From Butyriboletus loyo (lineage: Eukaryota; Basidiomycota; Agaricomycetes; Boletales; Boletaceae), in NCBI GenBank assembly GCA_038093515.1, contig JBBPSI010000396.1, positions 1-15,844 of the forward strand: a stretch of DNA of 15,844 nt. Reading direction: 5' to 3'. How positions within the stretch are numbered: the stretch's first letter is position 1; every line of letters starts with the position of its first letter. The position numbers and the translations under genes were made by a program. Under the pieces are notes generated by a model. The model did not search any database. It saw nothing but the letters and a program-made list of their open reading frames with translations, and was not told where the DNA came from. Shown piece by piece: positions 9,363 to 15,844 of the stretch.

Positions 9363-9409
9363 GTAAGTGAAATTCATTCTGCATAAGTACAATACTAATT
9401 GTTATTTAG
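9363..9409 (+). other. Intron 2 of the Plavaka-like transposase
   Basis: This 47-nt intron, GTAAGT...ATTTAG, has a branch-like ACTAATT at 9394-9400. The join in phase 0 links LQLQC to NKDAPISF and avoids the TAA at 9384-9386. Confidence 0.8.
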
Positions 9410-9706
9410 AACAAGGATGCTCCCATTTCATTCAATACTGCTAAAGATCTTCAAGGGCACATTGAGTCACTGCCTGATGTACTGCAGTGGCAGTTCCAAG
9501 AGACCAAAGCAGGGCCCTACAAAATGAAGTCACTGTTGATCTTGTACTGGAGAGATGGGCTTGAAGTCATCAAATATCTTTTCAGTAACCCAGCCTTTGC
9601 ATTGTGCATCGACTTATCCCCATATCAAGAATATGAAAATACACCTCAGGGCCAATAACATATATATGGTGAATTCATGAGCGCAGACCATGCATGGAAT
9701 ATCCAG

Positions 9707-9754
9707 GTGGGTAGGTTTCATATGGTTCTTCTGCTGACTACAATTGCATTACAG
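9707..9754 (+). other. Intron 3 of the Plavaka-like transposase
   Basis: This 48-nt intron, GTGGGT...TTACAG, has CTGAC near 9733. Its length is a multiple of three with no stop, so an uninterrupted reading frame hides it. The spliced join NIQ-TDLP matches the spacing I expect before the SDKT motif. Confidence 0.7.
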
Positions 9755-10178
9755 ACTGATCTACCCAAGAGTCATTCATTTCTTGGTGTAATTAGTGCTT
9801 CTGATAAAACTCCTTTGACAATCAGAATGGGCAACAAAGAGATGCACCCACTTCTACTCTCAATTGCCAACATTCATGCTGGCATGCACATGAAGGCGAC
9901 ATCTCATTCTTTTGCATTGGCTGCCTACCTTCCAATTCCAAATTTCCTCAATGTTTCACAGCCAGTCCAAGCAGTCCTGGCTGCACGCATTTATCACCAT
10001 GCAATCTCCATCATCATGAAGAACTTAAAGGTAGTGGCTCAGGATGGCATGGTCATGTCTGACCTGACAGGTCATCTCAGGGTCATGCACACTCCACTTG
10101 TTGCATGGATAGCTGATTACCCCAAACAGCTCCTCATTGCATGTGTATCATCCAAGAACTCCCCTATCTCTACAGCAA

Positions 10179-10666
10179 TGTTACAATTCATTTATTTCTT
10201 TTCTACTTAAGCATATCTCACGATAGCTTATCTCTTAGCTGACTCAACTTGGAATATCTTTCTTTCTCTTCATGGATAGCGAGATCCAACCCTTGATCTA
10301 TCACTTCTCTTTAAGGTAGTCCCATGGAATATTCCATGACCTTCTATTGTATGACTTCCCTTCGCCCAATGGCAATTCTCCTTCATATTGTATGATAGCC
10401 ATCTTTCCTTTCTTATCCTTGGTCCATGCACATTCTCCTGTACTATAATACAACAAGATCTAGCTATGTTGTACTCCAAGCTAGATCTACTTGGAATCCC
10501 AATTGATATTCTCGTCTTCTCATCTCTAGTAGTGAATTGTCTTCCTTCAATCAGAATGCTGGATAAATTCTTTGGCTTGAAGGTTAGACTCAACATCTAG
10601 AAGAACTCTTAAGTCCCAGAACTACATCTAAGTCTATGCTCGTACTTATCTAGTCCAAGCATAACA
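10179..10666 (+). mobile_element. Solo LTR E inside transposase exon 4
   Basis: A 488-bp segment begins TGTTACAATT and ends GCATAACA. The flanks are AGCAA (10174-10178) and GGCGA (10667-10671), a target duplication with two A/G differences, suggesting an older insertion. Removing the segment and one flank joins ...KNSPISTA to TVQFGD in frame, which supports the boundaries. The promoter box GGTCCATGCACA (10421-10432) and ACTATAATA (10442-10450) set its sense as plus. It has no CACGTG. Nothing else about its family is recognisable. Confidence 0.85.
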
Positions 10667-10750
10667 GGCGACCACAGTCCAATTTGGTGATACAACCCTG
10701 CATTCTCCTCGTCTGGGGAAGGACATGATACAAGCCATCTGCACTGCCTG

Positions 10751-11570
10751 TGTTACAGTTTTACCCCTAAGCGTACCCCGCCACTTGTTTCCCCATGCTC
10801 ACGCGTTCCCGCCACCCCTGCCATCTCACAATGCTGCCCTTTGCCCACTCCCCTAAGTCGCCAAGTGGACGCCATCCACTTCCCCAGTCCTTCCGCAAGT
10901 CTCAGTGCCGCTACACTGAGATAGCCCCTATGTCGTCGCCCCATCGGGCCGGACCCACAGCTGAGCTGTCACGTCCTCTTGTCCTTTATCCAATGACACT
11001 TGTTGCATCACGTGACTAGCATGTGACTAGATTACGACGTGTCTTGACTAGTGCGCCGAGACCTGTATCCAAGGTCTCCGCTACTCACATCCCCTTCGCC
11101 CTGTGGGGCCCACCTCATGGACATCGTCGCTTTGCCTTCAGCTCTTTTCATTTGCTGATGATGTCACCATCTTGCTCAGAGCTTTGTTCCCTTGTTACCA
11201 GCACTTTGCCACTTCTCCATTTGCTGTTATGACTCGACATGACTCATAACCCTCCACCCTCACTGCCATGCACAGCTCGGTCTGTGCACAATATCTATTA
11301 GTATATATACACATACTTAGACTAGTACAAGTTCCCTAGCTAATTCTACGCATCTACCAAGTGCCTAGCAATCTAGCATTATACCCATCCCTGCCAATAG
11401 AGCCAATAAGAGCCTGCTCAATCTCATCTGGTCACCACCACACGACATCTCGCCGACACTTGCTCTGCAGAAGCCTGATAGCATCATCTATGCGAGTTGG
11501 CATCTTCCCGATAAGGCTCGAGCCCCTATTCAAGCGCTCGCTGCTAGTTGTTTCGCACATCAGCATAACA
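10751..11570 (+). mobile_element. Solo LTR F inside transposase exon 4
   Basis: An 820-bp LTR begins TGTTACAGTT and ends CAGCATAACA, with a perfect target duplication GCCTG (10746-10750 and 11571-11575). Removing it with one copy restores the transposase frame exactly (QAICTACTACNPCNIV). It holds TCACGTGA (11008-11015), the box GGTCTGTGCACA (11279-11290) inside a GCACAG-N6-CTGTGC dyad, and TATATATA (11302-11309). It lies only 79 bp of host sequence away from LTR E. Confidence 0.93.
11279..11309 (+). promoter_or_regulatory. LTR core promoter module, F
   Basis: GGTCTGTGCACA, 11 nt, then TATATATA, with the dyad GCACAG-N6-CTGTGC at 11270-11287. Confidence 0.65.
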
Positions 11571-12850
11571 GCCTGTACTGCTTGCAACCCATGCAACATT
11601 GTTGCATTCCATAAATTTTGTCAGCAGATGCAGTTGAGTGGTGTCATTGAACCATTCTGGGCAGATTGGGGGGGTGCTTGCCCATCCATCTTCATCACTC
11701 CTGACATGCTGCACCAGTGGCATAAATTCTACTTTGATCACTATCTTCGGTGGATCATCAACATCATTACTGGTCAAGAAACTTTCGCCTTTCTGTGCTT
11801 CAGCTGCAGATCAGAACTTGTCACTGGGTGAACGGTGTTTCCACACTCAAGCAGTGCACAGGTAGGGAGCACTGTGATCTCGAGAAGCTGTTACCTGCTG
11901 TTACTGCCGGTGCTCTTTCAGATGATGCCCTTTGCACACTTCGTGCAATTACTGAATTCATTTTTCTTGCTCAGGACCAGTTTCTTTATGATGAAACCTT
12001 ACATGCTCTTACTGAAGCATTGCACAAGTTCCATCACTTCAAAACTAGCATACTTGCTGCAGATGGTTGCCAAGGAAAAAATGGGCCACTCGACCACTTT
12101 CAGATCCCAAAGCTTGAGTTGGCCCAACATATCATGCGCAGCACATGGGCTATGGGTGCTCCCTACCAGTGGAGCAGCGACATCACCGAGCACTGTCATA
12201 TCACTCATGTCAAGAACCCATATCACTTATCCAATCAACATGACTACCATGGCCAGTGTTGTCAATTCCTTGATCAGCAAGAAAAACAATGTTTCTTCCA
12301 GCTCTTCACCAGCCTCAAGACTGCAGGTGCATCACTCATCAATGAGATAATCTATGAGGCCAACTTGATGCAGTTCCACTACCCGGAATTGATCTGGGCT
12401 GAGAACACACTACCCAGTGAACATTGTGTTAATACCAGAAGGTCAATGTCCATTTTTGACAATGCTCATTCCCTTATCTCCACCAGCAAGTCTACTGTGC
12501 TTCTCCTCACCTTATGACCCCACTTCCCAGGTCTCTTGATTGATGAGGCCACTCCTCTCCTCTCCATCACTGATCTACGACCAGCATTGGGCGACTTCTT
12601 CTCCAGGCATTCCTACATGCTCCACAATGGTCGTCAAGTCTCACCCCTGAACTCTTCTCTTTTGTTCTCACACGTTCATGTCTGGTCCAAATTTCACATT
12701 CAACAGTGCTCAACACAAAAGAATCAAATGTTATTGCCTGCTCAGACAGTTCAAGCTGGCTCCCAAGCCCCACTTTACCCTTTGGTTGGGCAAACACCAT
12801 CCTCATTGCTCATGAGAGTGGTGACCAGACTTCAGATGTTATCAAAGAAT

Positions 12851-12900
12851 GTATGTCCTGTTCATCTCACTTGCTATCCTCACTGATGCCCTTTGTGAAG
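12851..12900 (+). other. Intron 4 of the Plavaka-like transposase
   Basis: This 50-nt intron, GTATGT...GTGAAG, has a CTGAT branch-like site at 12883-12887. The join leads into YLVAQVRVIL, a conserved stretch near the C-terminus of this family. It occurs downstream of a frameshift, so the frame was judged from the translated motif. Confidence 0.65.
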
Positions 12901-13264
12901 GTTATCTTGTAGCCCAAGTCCGAGTGATCTTGCAACCGCTCACTAGTACTCCACCCCATTTGCCCCTTCTTTATGTTGAATTCTTCAATTTCTCCAATGC
13001 TCATTTTACAGTGGTCAATAATGTTCAGGTCATTGTCCCTGCCCCCAAGATTGACATGTTTCTTGTCCATCACCACTTCCAATCCAATGGCACACCCTTG
13101 GGCGATATCATTCCCATTGATGCTGTGTGCCAGGTCATTCAGCTGGTCCCTAAGTTCAGGGCACTCACAGCCAGTCCATACAGTGATAATGATATATCAA
13201 TAGCCTGCTGATTGGCACAAAAGCATGGTACATTAATAGTGGTAGTAACAAATACTCTCATCCT

Positions 13265-13287
13265 CCACCTCTAATACATCACTAATA
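13265..13287. repeat. 23-bp direct repeat, copy 1 (motif CTAATACATCACTAATA)
   Basis: This is an exact match to 13880-13902. The two copies flank the A-family solo LTR; without that LTR and its duplication they would lie about 115 bp apart. Related TAGTGATATATCA / TGATGTATCACT motifs lie at 13816-13840. The cluster just beyond the transposase could be subterminal repeats of the DNA transposon, but no matching left end was found. Confidence 0.6.
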
Positions 13288-13301
13288 AATAGGATCCTCA
13301 G

Positions 13302-13797
13302 TGTTACGAGACAATGGAGTTATCAAGTCACACGGGGTTCCGCGACTGTCGCAGTGCTACACAAGTACTGGCGAGGTGAATGAGGATAGCTCAAGCCTTA
13401 ATCTTCTCAACTGTTGCCAGCGAATAAGACAAGTGGTTAAAGCTAGGGAATCCTAGCCGCAACCACAAGCCTTTTTATATTACAGGGGAATGCGCACAGA
13501 CCATGCAGTGCGTGAGACTAGTTACTATACATGTACATATGAAGAAGTCACAAGTCGACGATGATGAGAAATAGAAGTCGACGGTGATCAAAAAGAAGAG
13601 AAGCAAACGGAGATTAAATACATGAGGCATGATGTCATAGAGTCTGGGCCAGTCTGGACCATGACGTCATATGCTTAGTCAGCCTGTGGTTACATGTATA
13701 ATCCCACGATCACGTGCGCAAAGTCACGTGACCTTTGAAAGAGAAATATGACGAAGTCCAAACGCAAAAGATAGTTATAAGAGATACGATTATAACA
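13302..13797 (-). mobile_element. Solo LTR of the element A family
   Basis: A 496-bp LTR reads TGTTATAATCG...CTCGTAACA on the minus strand, with a perfect target duplication CTCAG (13297-13301 and 13798-13802). It aligns along its whole length with the element A 3' LTR at 2540-3029, with scattered substitutions and a rearranged patch near 13540-13600. TCACGTGA lies at 13724-13731, the promoter box at 13491-13502 and a TATA box at 13472-13480 (minus). Confidence 0.95.
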
Positions 13798-13802
13798 CTC
13801 AG

Positions 13803-14601
13803 TTAGTAATCCTAATAGTGATATATCATTGATGTATCACTCTCAGCTATGCAGTTATCTCATGCCTACCAGTGATTTCCCACCTCTAATACATCACTAA
13901 TATATCAGTACAAAGTAGTCTACTCCTGGCGCTTTTTTTATTATGTAATGCATGGGAAATTGTGACACCTGGCACTTTTCTGATTATCTAATCATAGCAA
14001 AATAATTGCCAGGGCTTCTGGCTGCCCTTGACCTTCTTTGTCCGCATTTTGAGTGATTACATAAGTGGCTGTGAAGCAGTGACATCACCAGGGGTAATTC
14101 CCAGAAGCAGCCACTGCTTCCATAACATTCTTTATTGGGAATCACCTAGATCATATGTTTTTCATTGCTCCCTCCTTATTGCAGCTACTTCCCCTTGTTG
14201 AATACATGATCTGACTGTAGGTACATAGTGTACATATCATAATGGACTGTTCCTACTGCTTACATGAGGTCCTGAGAGGCCCTATAAGGCAAATATCAAT
14301 ATATGGTGAAAAACAAAAAACATAACCGCATTTTTGACATATTTGACATATGGTCTCAAGAAGTACATGCCCATGTGCCCTTCATATACATCTAGAACAT
14401 ATCACAAGCCCAAGTGGCTGGGGTAGAAACTGGTGGTGCTATGATACATCTCCTCCTGACCCCTTTTGATTGTGGAAAGCTGTACTGATGGCTGTACTGG
14501 ATCAGTGAGATATGGAGGTCCCTTAGGCAACTATACTCTTTAATTCCATCACCATTCCCCCTTTACCAGGCCCTCTAAACTCTCCCAGGGAGCCTTTTCC
14601 A
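13803..14601. other. Non-coding stretch between LTR and foldback elements
   Basis: No gene is visible. It begins with the second copy of the 23-bp repeat (13880-13902) and the near-palindrome around GTGATATATCATTGATGTATCAC (13817-13839). Two related phrases, CCTGGCGCTTTTTTTATTAT (13927) and CCTGGCACTTTTCTGATTAT (13969), lie about 40 bp apart. A possible hairpin uses AGTGGCTG (14064) and CAGCCACT (14108). This could be the outer part of the DNA transposon. Confidence 0.4.
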
Positions 14602-15331
14602 CATTTTAAATGATAGAGAGATATAAAATAACATATGATGTATATGCCCAGGGCAACTATCTCCATTGCTGGGGTATATTGCAACCCATCACTCCCCACC
14701 TTTCTGACTCTTTCCAATGAGAATTGAAGCTGGGAGGAGTAGATTAAACACACCAGAAGCGTGGGAAACTATTTCGACCTTAGGAGACTTTGCAAAACAA
14801 ATCAAAAACACAACATTATGCCTTCCACAACACATATGGCAATATTCTGAGTGGTAGAATAGACATACATACCATCTAATATCATATTCCCAACCTTCAT
14901 GTTTTCATTTAATACCACTTAAATGTCAAAAATGCGAAAATGTACACAAGTACTATAGTAGCACCATGGTTTGCTTGACCATCAACTCAAGCACAGTGGT
15001 AGGTTATATAGGAGATTTATTCAGGAACAATGAATTACAGGATATTTGTGATCAGGTCCAAGTAAATATATGCTATCATGGTGTATATGTATCTATTCTA
15101 CCACTCAGAATATTGCCATATGTGTTGTGGAAGGCATAATGTTGTGTTTTTGATTTGTTTTGCAAAGTCTCCTAAGGTCAAATAGTTTCCCACGCTTCTG
15201 GTGTGTTAATCTACTCTCCTTCAATCTCATTAAATCCGAAAAGAGTGAAATGATGGTGCAATACCCCAGCAATGGAAATAGTGCCTGGAATATACATCAT
15301 ATATTATTATATCTCTCTATCATTTAAAATG
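14602..15331 (+). repeat. Foldback-like element, copy 1
   Basis: The left arm 14602-14863 (262 bp) is the reverse complement of the right arm 15092-15331 (240 bp). They are nearly identical over the inner 130 bp and more divergent outside. They enclose a 228-bp centre (14864-15091). Both ends carry a CATTTTAAATGATAG-like terminus; homology stops there on the left, which fixes the boundary. There is no coding capacity. This resembles a MITE with long terminal inverted repeats or a foldback element. Confidence 0.85.
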
Positions 15332-15844
15332 ATAGAAAAATATAAAATAACATATGATGTATATGCCTAGGGCAACTATCTCCATTGCTGGGGTATATTG
15401 CAACCCATCATTCCCCACCTTTCTTACTCTGTCCAATGAGAATTGAAGCTGGGAGGAGTAGATTAAACACACTAGAAGCATGGGAAATGATTTTGACCTT
15501 AGGAGACTTTGCAAAACAAAACAAAAGCACAACATTATGGCTTCCAGAACACATATGGCAATATTCTGAGTAGTAGAATAGATACATATACACCATGATA
15601 GCATATATTTACTTGGACCTGATCACAAATATCCTATAATTCATTGTTCCTGAATAAATCTCCTATATAACCTACTACTGTGCTTGAGTTGATGGTCAAG
15701 CAAACCATGGTGCTACTATAGTACTTGTGTACATTTTCGTATTTTTGACATTTAAGTGGTATTAAATGAAAACATGAAGATTGGCAATATGATATTAGAT
15801 GGTATGTATGTCTATTCTACTACTCAGAATATTGGCATATGTGT
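15321..15844 (-). repeat. Foldback-like element, copy 2 (inverted, cut by window end)
   Basis: The left arm 15321-15582 is 262 bp, the same length as in copy 1, and a direct repeat of it. The following 228 bp (15583-15810) are the reverse complement of the centre of copy 1. The right arm begins at 15811 and runs off the window. The element is therefore the same as copy 1 in opposite orientation. It shares an 11-bp palindromic terminus (15321-15331) with copy 1. Confidence 0.85.

Larger units (their letters stand above)
8713..13274 (+). pseudogene. Plavaka-type (CMC/CACTA-related) DNA transposase, decayed
   Basis: Five exons can be read: 8713-8932, 8983-9362, 9410-9706, 9755-12850 (including two LTR insertions) and 12901 to about 13274. 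The four introns are 47-50 nt and keep frame; that at 8933-8982 has branch site CTAAC. The protein, about 1,000 residues, starts with a degenerate C-x-C...H finger (C19, C21, H35) of the kind found at the N-terminus of Plavaka proteins. It continues with landmarks I associate with this family: YYPFASKSEWELANWL, ASDKTPLT, KNSPIST, VIEPFWADWG, FITPDMLHQWHKF, TGREHCDLEKL, SDITEHCHITHV and VAQVRVIL. It would cut and move a DNA element by an RNase H-like fold; I did not map the catalytic acids. Solo LTRs E and F interrupt exon 4. TGA at 8887, TAA at 9656, TGA at 12515 and frame changes near 11785 and 12755 disable it. Confidence 0.82.

Noticed and set aside
10270..10596. 108-codon minus-strand frame
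   Set aside because: It lies wholly inside LTR E and opposite to its promoter; it is an accidental opening.
10795..11232. Plus-strand frames of about 70 codons
   Set aside because: They lie inside LTR F and have no protein-like features.
14064..14120. Hairpin with AGTGGCTG and CAGCCACT arms
   Set aside because: Short and imperfect with alternative pairings; not enough to call a structured RNA or a terminator.
14523..15604. Two minus-strand frames with nearly the same translated sequence (LIYSSQLQFSL...)
   Set aside because: They fall in the arms of the two foldback copies, so the similarity is that of the DNA repeat. Both are short and lack further support as genes.

Overview
The window looks like repeat-rich DNA from a filamentous fungus, most likely an agaricomycete basidiomycete. 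The reasons are a Plavaka-type (CMC/CACTA-related) transposase, a chromodomain Ty3/Gypsy retrotransposon, and spliced genes with introns of mostly about 50 nt that carry GT...AG ends and CTAAC/CTGAC-like branch sites. Nothing looks prokaryotic. No rRNA, tRNA or CRISPR was seen. Family names are recalled from known proteins; no search was run.

Left part (1-5909): a nest of LTR retrotransposons. Element A (+) enters at the end of its RNase H region. It runs through integrase and chromodomain to a polypurine tract and a 3' LTR (2540-3029). Its integrase is split by a solo LTR (D, 854-1800). A itself sits in element B (minus strand), of which protease, gag and the 5' LTR (5494-5909) remain. B's gag is split by another solo LTR (C1, 3810-4307). 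B in turn cuts off the 3' part of a spliced minus-strand gene, so the nesting is gene < B < A < D.

Middle (5910-8187): a four-exon minus-strand gene of unknown function that begins at 7015 and is truncated at 5910, followed by two further minus-strand reading frames of unknown function (7340-7723 and 7853-8050).

Right-middle (8188-13297): a plus-strand Plavaka-like transposase pseudogene with five exons (8713 to about 13274). Solo LTR C2 sits directly before its start codon and solo LTRs E (10179-10666) and F (10751-11570) sit inside the coding sequence. Removing E and F with one target-site copy each restores the reading frame exactly. Two frameshifts and several stops show the gene is dead.

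Right end (13302-15844): a solo LTR of the A family (minus strand) with a perfect target duplication, about 800 bp without a recognisable gene, then two adjacent copies, in opposite orientation, of an approximately 730-bp foldback-like element with about 240-260-bp inverted arms.

The most notable pattern is that all eight LTRs, from families whose remaining sequence has largely diverged, share one core-promoter layout: a GGTCTGTGCGCA-like box about 11 nt before a TATA box. Six of them also carry the E-box palindrome TCACGTGA.
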